From: Amycolatopsis regifaucium
Lineage (GTDB): Bacteria > Actinomycetota > Actinomycetes > Mycobacteriales > Pseudonocardiaceae
Assembly (NCBI RefSeq): GCF_001613935.1
Contig: NZ_LQCI01000052.1
Location: forward strand, 66,643-130,642
Direction of reading: 5' to 3'
Length of the DNA: 64,000 bases
Shown here: positions 25,501 through 34,381 of the stretch, in pieces
How positions within the stretch are numbered: the stretch's first letter is position 1
Layout: each line of letters opens with the position of its first letter
Made by a program: the position numbers and the translations under genes
The notes under the pieces: generated by a model
What the model was told of the DNA's origin: nothing
The model's database searches: none
What the model saw: only the letters and a program-made list of their open reading frames with translations

Positions 25501-28500
25501 TCAGGCGCACGGCGGGGAGTACGTGTAGTCGCCGAACTGCTCGGCCCACTCCTGGCGCGTGATCGGGGTGCCGGACAGCTCGCAGATCCGCCTCGCCGCG
25601 GCCTCGATGTCGGTGTTCCAGAACCGGATGACGTGCTCGCCGGTCTCGGCCGCGATCCGCCTGCCGTCCGGGAGGAAGACGAGGTTGGTCACGGCCGCGC
25701 GCGGGCTTCGGAGTGCGGCGGTGAGCGCCGGGTGGCCTGGGTCTGTGACATCCCAGAGCCGGGTGTCGCGGTCGGTGCTGATCGTGACCAGAGTGCGATC
25801 GTCCGGGCTGAAGGCGACATACCCCAGCGGCCCGGCGTGCCCGGCGATCGTGGCCAGTTCCGAGCGGTCGGCCAGGTTCCACAGCCGCGCGTTGTGATCG
25901 AGGCTCACGGCGGCGAGCCTGCCCGCGTCCGAGCTGAACGCGACGCTCATGACGGCTTCGGTGAATCCGGACAGTTTCGCCACCTGCCGCGGCTTGGCGC
26001 GGTCGGCCAGATCCCACAGCCGGACGGTCCGGTCACTGTTCCCCGAAGCCAGCTGCTTGCCGTCGGCGCTGAAGGCCACCGCGTTGACGTTGCGGAAATT
26101 GTCGGTGAGGGTTGCCAGCTTGACGGGCGAGCGTGGATCGGTGACGTCCCACAGCATGAGGTCGCCGTTGTCGTCACCGGTGGCGAGTGTGCGGCCGTCC
26201 GGCGACCAGGCCACGGCGCTGGCCGTGTCCACGAAGCCGCGAAGCACGCCGAGCGTCACGGGGCGCGCCGGGTCGGCGAGATCCCAGAGCCGGACGGTCC
26301 GGTCTCGAGAGGAGGTGGCGAGCAGCCGGGCGCCCGGGCCGAACGCCGTACGCTCGACGTCTTCGGTGTGGCCGGACAGCGTCGACATCGGCGCCAGCCC
26401 CGACCAGTCCGTCCGCCAGAGCAGCACGCGCGCGTCCTGCCGGGCCGTGGTGGCGACGAGGCCAGAGCCCGCGTCGACGGAAACAGTCTGAAGTGGACTG
26501 TCGTGCCCCGCGCGGTTCGACACCGGGAGGTGCCATAGGTACGAGCGGCCCGCGCTGCTCGCGGTGGCGAGCACGCTGTCGTCCTCGCTGAACGCGAGCG
26601 CCCGCACCCGGTTCGGCTGGGTCAGCCGGGAGAGTTCTTGGCGTGAAGCGACGTCCATGAACCGGATGACGCCGTCATTCGCGCCGAGCGCGAGCCTCGT
26701 GCCGTCGCGGGTGAACGCCATACCTCGGACCAGCGCGTTGGGGCCGGGGAAGGAAGCAGGGGCGCCGATCTGTGTTCCGTCGACCGCGCAGAGCCAGAGC
26801 GAATGCGTTTCGTCGGCCAGCGCGAGCGTCCGCCCGTCACGGCTGAGCGTGAGCCCGCTGACCGGGCTGCCGAGCTTCGCGATCACCTGCGGCCGCGAGT
26901 CACGCGTGTCCCAGGCGATGACCTGCCCGTCCTCGCCGCCGGTGACGAGCAAGGGCGCCGTCTGGCTGAACTCGACGGTGTTGACCTCGCCGTCGTGCCC
27001 GCGCAGCGCGGTCAACTCGGCCGGATGCCGGGGATCGCTCACGTTCCAAAGCCTGGTCGGCTGCTCCGCGGTCGCGGTGGCGACCAGCGTCTTCCCGTCG
27101 GGGCTGAACCGGACGGCCCGCGCGCCCGGTTGCAGCGGCGCGAGCCATTCGGGACGGGCTGGGTCGGCGACGTCCCAGAGCGAGACGCCGCCGGACGCGG
27201 CCGTCGCCAGCAAGCGGCCGTCGGGACTGATCGCCAGGCCGGCGACCCGTCCGGCATTCGGCAGGGTCGAGGTCGGCGCGGCGTGTTTGCCGTCCCACAG
27301 CTGGATCAGGCCGTCGACCCCGCCGGTGACCAGCAGGTTCCCGTCCGCCCGCAGGGCGAGTGTGTCGAGCTGGTCGCCGCCGCCGTGCAGCCGGGTCGGG
27401 TACGGATCGGCGAACGTGCTCAGCAGCGCGCCGCGCGCGGCGGCGGTGTCGGCGATCCGGTACGCGGCCAGCGCCAGCTGCCCAGCCAACGACGGATCGG
27501 TGGCCAGCAGCGCGGCGGCGCGCTCTCCCGCCTGACGTGACGTCGCCTGGTCCCGCTCGGTCAACGCCTGCTGCCGCTGGACGATGGCGACACCACCGGC
27601 GATCGTGGTCAGCACGACGAAGACCGAAAGGGCGACGACCAATCGCCGCAGCCTGCGGACACCCTTGTGCTCTTCACGCTCACTCGCTGCCAGGAAGTCG
27701 CGCTCCAGCGCGGTCACCTCGTCGCGGTGCGCGCTCGCCCAGCTCCGCGCGCCCGCCAGCACGGTGCCCCGGTAAACGAGTGAGGTCGCGCGTTCGTGCT
27801 GGTCCCACGTCTCGGCGGCCTCGGTGAGCCGCTGGCGCACGCGCAATCCCACCCGGTCGGCGTCGAGCCAGCCACGCAGCCGGGGCCAGGCCCGCAGCAA
27901 CGCCTCGTGGGTGATCTCCACCGTCGTGCGGTCGAGCACGAGCAGCCTGGCCGCCGCGAACGCCTCCATCGCGACCAGCGCGGCGTCCTGTTCGAGCAGT
28001 GACTCGCGGTCGGCGCGGCGGCGGGTGTCCCAGCCCTCGTCGCCTACGCGGACCAGCCGGAGCAACAGGCGCCGGGCGGCTTCTCTTCCCGTTTCGTCGA
28101 GCTGTGTATAGACGCGCTCGGCGGTTTCCGCGACGGCTCGGTTGATGCCACCGGTCAGTTCGTAGCCCGCGACGGTCAGCCGGTCCCCGTCGCGTTGCTG
28201 CCAGGTGGTGAGCAGCGCGTGGGACAGCAGCGGCAACGCACCCGGCTCGTAACCCGCTTCGGTGATGCCGAGGTCTCGCAGCAGCAGTTCGACCAGGCCC
28301 GGTTCGACGGTGAGTTTGGCCTTGTCAGCCGGACGGGTGATCGTCTCGACGACTTCTTCGCGAGTCATCGCGCCGACGGCGAACTGATTGCGCGTGACGA
28401 CCGCCAGCAATTCGGGGTACGCCAGGCAATGCGGGTAGAAGTCGGCGCGGACACCCAGCACGGTCGGCGTGTCCGCGCCGCACAGTGCCTTGATGACCGA

Positions 28501-29166
28501 CTCGCGTTCGGTTTCGGACTCGCAGAGCGTGAAGATCTCCTCGAACTGGTCGACGACCAGCACCAGCCGGGTCCCGCCGGTGCCGAGCGCCACCCGCAGT
28601 GCTTGGCCGAACGTGCCGTGGTCGATCGCCTCACGCAGGTCCGCTTCGGACGCGCCGAGCATTTTGGCGACGCCTTGGGCCAGCGCCTGCGCAGGACGCG
28701 CGGTCGGTGTGAGCAGCAGTACCGGCCAGCTCGCCGAACCGGTGGCGGGCAGCGCACCTCGCGCGATCGAGGGCACCAGCCCCGCCTTCAACAGCGACGA
28801 CTTCCCGGCGCCGGACGCGCCGAAGACCGCGAGCGGCATGCCGTCCAGTGAACTCGCCAGCCTCGCGACGAGTTCGGCGGTGAGCCGCTCGCGGCCGAAG
28901 AACCAGCGCGCGTGCTCCGGCTCGAACGCCGCCAGCCCGCGATAGGGGCAGGCCGACTCGGACGCGACATCCGCCAGCTCGAGCAGGGTCCCCCGGGCGC
29001 CGAGCACCTCGTCGAGCCTGCGCGCCAGGTCGGCGGACGGCGGCTTGCGCTCATTCTCGACGTTGCTCAGATAGCTCTTGCTGTAGTGCGTCAACGTCGA
29101 CAGCGCGGACAGCGAGAGGTCGTTGGCCCGGCGCAGGCGGCGTAACTCGGCGGCGAACCGGTTCAC
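25501..29166 (-). CDS. XRE - nSTAND1 NTPase - TM - WD40 signalling protein
   Basis: About 1221 residues. An N-terminal XRE helix-turn-helix (FAAELRRLRRAND to L-S-N-V-E-N-E-R-K-P-P) is followed by the nSTAND1 NTPase (CPYRGLAAFEPEHARWFFGRE; Walker A GASGAGKSS; Walker B L-V-L-V-V-D-Q-F-E-E-I-F). Then come a winged-helix part, one TM helix (VALSVFVVLTTIAGGVAIV, ~residue 535) and about 12-14 WD40 blades ending in C-terminal WD repeats. STAND proteins act as ligand-gated switches in signalling or phage defence. The start is uncertain: GTG 29166 begins the HTH, and TTG 29214 adds 16 residues. It is monocistronic. Confidence 0.88.
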   Translation of the reverse strand: MNRFAAELRRLRRANDLSLSALSTLTHYSKSYLSNVENERKPPSADLARRLDEVLGARGTLLELADVASESACPYRGLAAFEPEHARWFFGRERLTAELVARLASSLDGMPLAVFGASGAGKSSLLKAGLVPSIARGALPATGSASWPVLLLTPTARPAQALAQGVAKMLGASEADLREAIDHGTFGQALRVALGTGGTRLVLVVDQFEEIFTLCESETERESVIKALCGADTPTVLGVRADFYPHCLAYPELLAVVTRNQFAVGAMTREEVVETITRPADKAKLTVEPGLVELLLRDLGITEAGYEPGALPLLSHALLTTWQQRDGDRLTVAGYELTGGINRAVAETAERVYTQLDETGREAARRLLLRLVRVGDEGWDTRRRADRESLLEQDAALVAMEAFAAARLLVLDRTTVEITHEALLRAWPRLRGWLDADRVGLRVRQRLTEAAETWDQHERATSLVYRGTVLAGARSWASAHRDEVTALERDFLAASEREEHKGVRRLRRLVVALSVFVVLTTIAGGVAIVQRQQALTERDQATSRQAGERAAALLATDPSLAGQLALAAYRIADTAAARGALLSTFADPYPTRLHGGGDQLDTLALRADGNLLVTGGVDGLIQLWDGKHAAPTSTLPNAGRVAGLAISPDGRLLATAASGGVSLWDVADPARPEWLAPLQPGARAVRFSPDGKTLVATATAEQPTRLWNVSDPRHPAELTALRGHDGEVNTVEFSQTAPLLVTGGEDGQVIAWDTRDSRPQVIAKLGSPVSGLTLSRDGRTLALADETHSLWLCAVDGTQIGAPASFPGPNALVRGMAFTRDGTRLALGANDGVIRFMDVASRQELSRLTQPNRVRALAFSEDDSVLATASSAGRSYLWHLPVSNRAGHDSPLQTVSVDAGSGLVATTARQDARVLLWRTDWSGLAPMSTLSGHTEDVERTAFGPGARLLATSSRDRTVRLWDLADPARPVTLGVLRGFVDTASAVAWSPDGRTLATGDDNGDLMLWDVTDPRSPVKLATLTDNFRNVNAVAFSADGKQLASGNSDRTVRLWDLADRAKPRQVAKLSGFTEAVMSVAFSSDAGRLAAVSLDHNARLWNLADRSELATIAGHAGPLGYVAFSPDDRTLVTISTDRDTRLWDVTDPGHPALTAALRSPRAAVTNLVFLPDGRRIAAETGEHVIRFWNTDIEAAARRICELSGTPITRQEWAEQFGDYTYSPPCA

Positions 29167-29595
29167 GGAAGTGAGGCTAGCGTCTTGTCGATGTTCTGGC
29201 TGACCTGGTTTCAAAGCACGCGGTCTCGCTTCGCCGTTCGGGTCGCCTTATGAGTCGTATGCGACTGTCACGTGCGAGCTGCTGCGTGGCCGACAAGCCG
29301 ATGCTTCGACGGCACCGAATTGATCGGCCCAGGTCCGCTCAGGCCGTGGAAACAAGTCGGATGTCCCCCGCGGTTCGCCGTTTTCCGTATCGCCAGTTTC
29401 CGCAGCCGCGGCAGATCCTGACCTGATGATCATGGTCGGCCAAGCCCCACGATCTCGCCGACGAGCGTGTCTCCGACGGCCGGCAGTGACGCGTCGCCCG
29501 GCACCTTAGCCACACACGGTGGGAATATTAGCCACGAGTGCGAATCCGGGTGCTTGATCTCGCCCGGTGTCGCCACGGACGTCTGCGAGGCGGTC

Positions 29596-29806
29596 GCGGA
29601 CGGCCTTCCCGAATGAAGAGCATCGCCATCCCGACGACCGCGCCTGGCCTGGTCCCCCTGCGACCAGCGCGGCCCAGCCAGCCGAACGCTTCGGCAATGC
29701 GGGCGGTGGTGAAGAACGCCAACACCAACGCCAGACCTGCCTGAAACAGTGCGATTGCCCAGGACCGCTTGTCGGGCGGGAACAAATCAGCGATCAACAA
29801 GTTGAA
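29596..29806 (-). pseudogene. MFS transporter remnant
   Basis: A minus-strand frame reads F-N-L-L-I-A-D-L-F-P-P-D-K-R-S-W-A-I-A-L-F-Q-A-G, then A-E-A-F-G-W and a P-G-A-V-V-G-M-A-M-L-F-I-R-E segment. This is the TM4-TM6 pattern of an MFS permease. No other parts of the permease are present and the segment has no start of its own. Confidence 0.5.
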
Positions 29807-29890
29807 CGCCCGATCTGCGGCATGACGGGACGTTGGCGAGGAGTGGCCCCGCTCGCTGATCCAGTGGCGCGGCGTCGTCAGGGTCAATAA

Positions 29891-29920
29891 CTGTCACAGC
29901 TTGCCCTATTGGGCGATAAT
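29891..29920 (+). promoter_or_regulatory. predicted promoter giving a leaderless transcript
   Basis: CTGTCA (29891-29896) is followed after 18 bases by GATAAT (29915-29920). The GTG start at 29926 lies where transcription should begin, so the mRNA may be leaderless. No ribosome site precedes this GTG. Confidence 0.5.
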
Positions 29921-29925
29921 GAGAC

Positions 29926-31040
29926 GTGACCGATGGGGTGGAACGAGCGCGGGACCGGCTTCCTGTTCTCAAGTGGTGGTGGGTAGCGGCTGCAGCTGCC
30001 ACCGCAATTCTGCTGACAGGTGGGACGATCTGGCTATTGCTGGCCGTCCTGAGCAGACAACCGAGCACAGAGCACGCAAAAGCCCAGCTGGAGGCGATCC
30101 GTACCGCGCTGACCGTCGGCGTGGGAACCGGTGGGGCGTTCGCTCTGTGGATGGCCGCCCGCAGGCAGCGGTCCACAGAGATTCAACTGCACGAGAGTGC
30201 TAGGGCTGCGGAGGCCACTGAACTCGACTCGCGTGAGCGGCGGCTGACGGACCTCTACGTCCAAGCGGTGGAACAAATCGGGTCTGACAAGGCACCGGTC
30301 CGACTCGGCGGACTCTACGCACTCGAGCGGCTGGCGCGGGATGACGTTGGACGCCGCGCGGTTGTGATCAACGTGCTCTGTTCCTATCTGCGGATGCCTT
30401 ATCTCGTCCCGGAGGAACTCAAGGACGGGCGATACCGGCTTCCTGCCGCTTCCGATGTGCGGCAGCACGAGGAGTGGCAGGTCCGGATCACCGCGCAGCA
30501 CCTTCTCGCCGACCTGCTCCGGGACCAACCGTACGACCTGGATCTTCGTGGGGCGGTAAGGCGCTCTTTCAAGACGCCCGGTTCATCTCCACACCGAAGT
30601 TCATGGGCGCGACGTTCCACGACGAGGCGTGGTTCTTCGACACGTCCTTCGACATCGTCGTCCGAATGGAAGGTGTGGCCTTCCGCGACCGGGCTATCTT
30701 CACCCGTTGCGAGTTCCGAAAACTCTGTCTGAAGGATGCCAGTTTCGCTGGCGGCGCATACTTCACACAGTCGAAGTTCGCCGGCAAGGCGGACATGTCA
30801 CAAACGACATTCAAGTCAGGCATCGAGTTCGAAGCCTGTGTACTCGACATGGACCGGTACACAGCCGAAGAGATGCAGAAGCGTGGCTGGGAGCCACCCG
30901 AGATCGATCTGACCGGTGCCACGGCGGATGTGGCCTCGCTCAATGAGCCGGCGAAGTTGCCCTCGGGCTGGCAGCTCAAGGGATCGGACATCGTCCGCGC
31001 GGCCACACCTGAGCCGAAGTCTTCTGTTGTACGGCGGTAG
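29926..31040 (+). pseudogene. membrane pentapeptide-repeat protein split by a -1 frameshift
   Basis: The first frame (GTG 29926) encodes two TM helices (residues ~17-44 and ~62-82), a cytoplasmic helical segment (LYVQAVEQIGSDKAPVRLGGLYALERLARD, typical of actinobacterial pentapeptide proteins) and then D-L-D-L-R-G-A. After about 30553 it loses sense. A second frame takes over with A-L-F-Q-D-A-R-F and a run of A-x-F pentapeptide-like repeats to the stop at 31040. One lost base in or near the GGGG run at 30550-30553 explains this. Function of the family is unknown. A sequencing error or a programmed shift are the alternatives to true inactivation. Confidence 0.7.
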
Positions 31041-31165
31041 ATGAGACGCCACGACGTCAATGAGCAAGTGAAGCCGGCTCCACAGACCCCTCGACACGCG
31101 GGCGTGCCCGCCACACCTCGCGTTCATCGAATTCGCGACCTGAGCGGTTGTTGGGGGCGGTCGGC

Positions 31166-31290
31166 TCACGCTTCATCGAGTTCATCGGCGGGGAGGCCCG
31201 GTTGACCCAGCCGTAACGTTCGGCGGTCTGCGGGTCGTACAGCTCGGCACCGAGCGCCACCTCCAAAGCGCGCTTGCGGCGGATCCGGCC
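31166..31290 (-). pseudogene. enoyl-CoA hydratase/isomerase remnant
   Basis: The minus strand carries R-A-L-E-V-A-L-G-A-E-L-Y-D-P-Q-T-A-E-R-Y-G-W-V-N-R-A, the alpha-8 region of crotonases. Its continuation L-P-A-D-E-L-D is in another frame, ending at 31166. The rest of the gene is missing. The surrounding 31041-32033 stretch has no intact gene, though a minus-strand piece around 31370-31490 (H-L-V-G-E-N-G-E-H-R-D-R-L-I-R-E-F) looks like another unidentified fragment. Confidence 0.55.
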
Positions 31291-32033
31291 GGCAAGCTTG
31301 ACGATTGTCAGCTGTAAAACGTTCGTGTCGTCGGGTGTGTCCGGCCGCGAGTTCGTCAAAAGCGTCCGGTGGCGTCGAGCAGCCTGTCGGTGGGGAGGCC
31401 GCCTTCCGCCTTGTGCCGTTCGGCGAATTCGCGGATGAGCCTGTCCCGGTGTTCACCGTTCTCGCCGACCAAATGGCTCGCGACGATCGTCGCGGGCTGG
31501 TGCCCTTGAGCAGACCGGGTGCGCGCTGCGCGTGCGGACGTGGCTGCCGGTGAAAGTTCGACAGCAAGCACCAAGAAGGATCTTGATGACAGGTTGCGTT
31601 CAGGTGCTGAAAGAACGGTGAGCCGAGGTTGGGTCAGGTGAGGAAGGCCAGTAGTCCGGCAGCGGGGATCGTGTGAGCACCGTGTCGGTCCACCACCAGG
31701 TGAACCGATGGCAGCGCGAGCTGCCGTTCGAGGGCAGCCGGGTCGGTCAGTGCCGCTGCCGGGGTGTCGACCGTGGTACCACGGCGAAGACATGGCCCTC
31801 GGTCACACACGCCACGACGCGCGGACGGCCCCGTGACGGGTTGACGGTCTTCGTCGCAGGTCCGCTCGATGACGCCCGTGATCGCGCTCGCCGGGAGGCT
31901 TCGCTCGTGTCCACGAGGGAGCTGGCCGGGAACCGTCAACCTCAGCGTGGGGAGCCGATTACGAAACGCTCTCGTCGGCACGAAAACCGTTGCTCAGCGC
32001 GCGACAGCCGCGCCGCCGTGCCAGGTTTGGACC

Positions 32034-32525
32034 ATGAGTGACTACCCGAACCATCCCGCTTCCACGGAGACCTCCACTGTGGCCGGTCGGGACCGCCCCG
32101 GCACGATCAACGGTGCCTTCTGGGCGTTCCTGGCCTCCGCGGTCATCGGACTGCTCAGCGGTGTCCTGGCCTTCGCCAACAAGGACGCCTTGGTCGAAGC
32201 CACCAGAAACGCGAACAGACAAGGCGGGGCTCAGCTCACCGAAGCCCAGATCGATCAGGCCGCCACCTTCATCATCATCGTCGGACTGGTGATCGCGGTC
32301 GCGTTCGCGCTGTTGTACCTGCTGTTCGCGGTGAAACTCCGGGCCGGCCGGAACTGGGCACGGATCGTCCTCACCGTCCTTACCGCGCTCCAATTGATCT
32401 CAGTCATCTTCAGTACCAACACCATTATGGGCTACCTCAGCGTTCTGGCCGCCGTTGTCGGTGTCGTGCTGTCGTTCACCACTCCGTCCAACGAATACAT
32501 CGCCGCGACCAAGGTCGCGCGCTGA
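32034..32525 (+). CDS. four-TM membrane protein of unknown function
   Basis: A 163-residue protein from the ATG at 32034. A polar 25-residue N-terminus is followed by four predicted helices (around residues 27-48, 82-105, 112-130 and 134-152). Between TM1 and TM2 is a soluble loop rich in Gln/Asn/Ala. The pattern resembles small actinobacterial DUF-type integral membrane proteins. It is convergent with the beta-propeller gene, and a shared hairpin lies between them. No motif points to a role. Confidence 0.7.
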   Translation: MSDYPNHPASTETSTVAGRDRPGTINGAFWAFLASAVIGLLSGVLAFANKDALVEATRNANRQGGAQLTEAQIDQAATFIIIVGLVIAVAFALLYLLFAVKLRAGRNWARIVLTVLTALQLISVIFSTNTIMGYLSVLAAVVGVVLSFTTPSNEYIAATKVAR

Positions 32526-32572
32526 GCACCTTCGGCGCAGCGGTGCCGTGACAGCACCGCGCACCAACGAGT

Positions 32573-32622
32573 TCGAGGGAGGGTGTGCTGCCCCTGCGAC
32601 GGGGTGGCACACCCTCCCTCGA
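32573..32622. terminator. bidirectional terminator hairpin
   Basis: A perfect 16-bp stem (32573-32588 with 32607-32622), with additional CCCC/GGGG pairing inside the loop. It lies between the convergent genes ending at 32525 and 32657. Confidence 0.75.
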
Positions 32623-32656
32623 CGCTGTGCCGTGACGGGCGAAGGAAAACGGTTGT

Positions 32657-33691
32657 TCACCAGCCGAGTGGATAGCGTTCGACTTCCAGATGCGGTTCGG
32701 GGTCGTTCTGGTACCGCGTCACCACGAACAGTCTTTTCCGGTCGGCCGACCAGGAAAGGCCACGCGGCTGTACCGTCTCGCCGCCGTCGAGCGCGATGGA
32801 GTTGACCGGGGTCACGCCGCCCACCTCATAGATGAGCACATCGGCGGCGTCCGTGGTCAGCGCGCCCGCTGCCAGATGCCGGTCGTCGGGCGACAGGCTG
32901 ACCGCGACCGGACGTGGCCGGGCCGCGTAGGCGCCACGGCGAGCCAAGTCCGCCGAGGCGAAGGCTTCCACCCGGTCACGGCCGCCCGCCGCGCTGTAGA
33001 GCGTCGCCCCGTCCGCGGTGATGTCGGTGTCGTACAGTCCGGCGCCGACGACGTCGCCGGTGGCACCGGCGCTCAGCTCGCCGCCGGACACGCCGTACAC
33101 CTGCACCATGGATTGGCTCAGTGACAACTGTCCCGCCACCAGCGGGCCGTTCGCCCCGCCGGCGGCACTCAGCAGTGGCGCGCGCTGATAGCGCACATCC
33201 TTCTGCTGGTCACCGGAAACCGGCGTAGCCGCGGCCGGGTCGAGCTTGCCGATCTTGCCCGACCAGGTGCCGTCGACGCAGCCATAGCCGAACCAGATCA
33301 GGTCACCGGTCCTGGCCAGATGGGTCGGGCAGGTTCCGGCGCCGGTCGGATGCCGCGCCGTTTCGGTCAGGGTCGCGGTGTCGATCACCGAGATCGCGTC
33401 CCCGGCGGACAACGCGGCGTACAGCTTGGTGCCGTCCGCGCTCAGTACGAGTCCGTCGGCGCCCAGCTGGTTCGGGATCGTATGGCGGACCCGGCCGGTG
33501 AAGTCCGCCACCACGATGCCGTTGCCGGCGCCACCGCCGGAGACGAAGACCCGCTCGTGCGCGTCGTCCACCACGACGTCGCCGAACCCCGGCAGCGGCA
33601 GTTCCTGTCCCGCCGACGCGGCGGGTGCCGCGACGACCGAAACCGTCATCGCCACCACCGCGCCCAACCCGGCCAGCACATTCCGTCTCAT
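32657..33691 (-). CDS. secreted beta-propeller (YVTN/NHL-like) protein
   Basis: About 344 residues. A signal peptide (M-R-R-N, hydrophobic stretch, A-P-A-A-S-A-G) is followed by repeated blades such as GDVVVDDAHERVFVSGG, LVLSADGTKLYAAL and AVSLSPDDRHLAAGA. These are seven-bladed-propeller repeats of the YVTN type. GGGAGG lies 8 bases before the ATG at 33691; the ATG at 33697 is too close to it. No catalytic residues are evident. It lies downstream of the toxin-immunity pair but is separated by about 75 bases. Its role is unknown, perhaps a surface scaffold or binding protein. Confidence 0.75.
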   Translation of the reverse strand: MRRNVLAGLGAVVAMTVSVVAAPAASAGQELPLPGFGDVVVDDAHERVFVSGGGAGNGIVVADFTGRVRHTIPNQLGADGLVLSADGTKLYAALSAGDAISVIDTATLTETARHPTGAGTCPTHLARTGDLIWFGYGCVDGTWSGKIGKLDPAAATPVSGDQQKDVRYQRAPLLSAAGGANGPLVAGQLSLSQSMVQVYGVSGGELSAGATGDVVGAGLYDTDITADGATLYSAAGGRDRVEAFASADLARRGAYAARPRPVAVSLSPDDRHLAAGALTTDAADVLIYEVGGVTPVNSIALDGGETVQPRGLSWSADRKRLFVVTRYQNDPEPHLEVERYPLGW

Positions 33692-33766
33692 CGTCATGCC
33701 CTCCCTCGGTTTCCTCGGCGGGCCCCAGGCCCCGCCGAACGGTCTTCGCCCCGGAAGCGTCGCGCT

Positions 33767-34381
33767 CTAGATCTTGCGATCCATCGACCGGAACTCTGTC
33801 GCCAGGCGTTCGCCGTAGGTCCCCTCCTCGGAATCCCACAGCGCGGTGAAACACAGCGCCGAAAGACCGGTCCCGGCGAGTTCGTCGATCAGGGCATCGG
33901 TGAAAAGCACGGGCTTTCCCGGCTGCTGCGTCAGCGTGAAGGCACCGAGACCTTCGACGTCCTTCGCCCGGAAAACGTACGAGCGGATCTCTTGGAGTCT
34001 GCCACTGCTGCGGAAATAGGCGATCTCCGACTCGTCTTCGTCCAGTGCGTCCACGACGGTGGTGCAGTTGAACACCGACACCCGGAAGCCGTCACCTTCC
34101 AGCGGAAGGATCTCTCCGTACGGTTCGAGCAACGGCCCCACCTTTTCGATGGCCTCGTCCCGCAGCATCAACCGGTCCGACCCGCTCCATGGAAAGTACG
34201 TGAACTCGTCACTGGTCTGGGCACCTCTGCTGTCCTCGGTGACCAGCTCCATCTTCACCGGTTCCCACGAGGATGCCCTCGATGTCCCGTCGAAGCGCAG
34301 GCGTTTGAAATCATCTGAATCGACCGGATTGATCCAGTGATACCCGTCGAGTGGATCGGTCCAATAGATTCGCACGGTCAT
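33767..34381 (-). CDS. Imm11-family (DUF1629) immunity protein
   Basis: A 204-residue acidic cytoplasmic protein without a signal peptide. It has the DUF1629/Imm11 pattern: F-P-W-S-G-S-D-R-L-M-L near residue 62, Y-G-E-I-L-P-L near 88, V-V-D-A-L-D-E-D-E-S-E near 108, and a final lysis-like helix-strand pair (L-F-T-D-A-L-I-D-E-L, G-L-S-A-L-C-F). Its ATG overlaps the stop of the RHS toxin gene (ATGA), the standard toxin-immunity arrangement. It should bind and block the AHH nuclease tip of that toxin. Confidence 0.8.
   Translation of the reverse strand: MTVRIYWTDPLDGYHWINPVDSDDFKRLRFDGTSRASSWEPVKMELVTEDSRGAQTSDEFTYFPWSGSDRLMLRDEAIEKVGPLLEPYGEILPLEGDGFRVSVFNCTTVVDALDEDESEIAYFRSSGRLQEIRSYVFRAKDVEGLGAFTLTQQPGKPVLFTDALIDELAGTGLSALCFTALWDSEEGTYGERLATEFRSMDRKI

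Noticed and set aside
31634..31981. Transposase or defence gene in the 31-32 kb gap
   Set aside because: No catalytic motif, no terminal inverted repeats and no ribosome site; only an enoyl-CoA hydratase fragment is recognisable.
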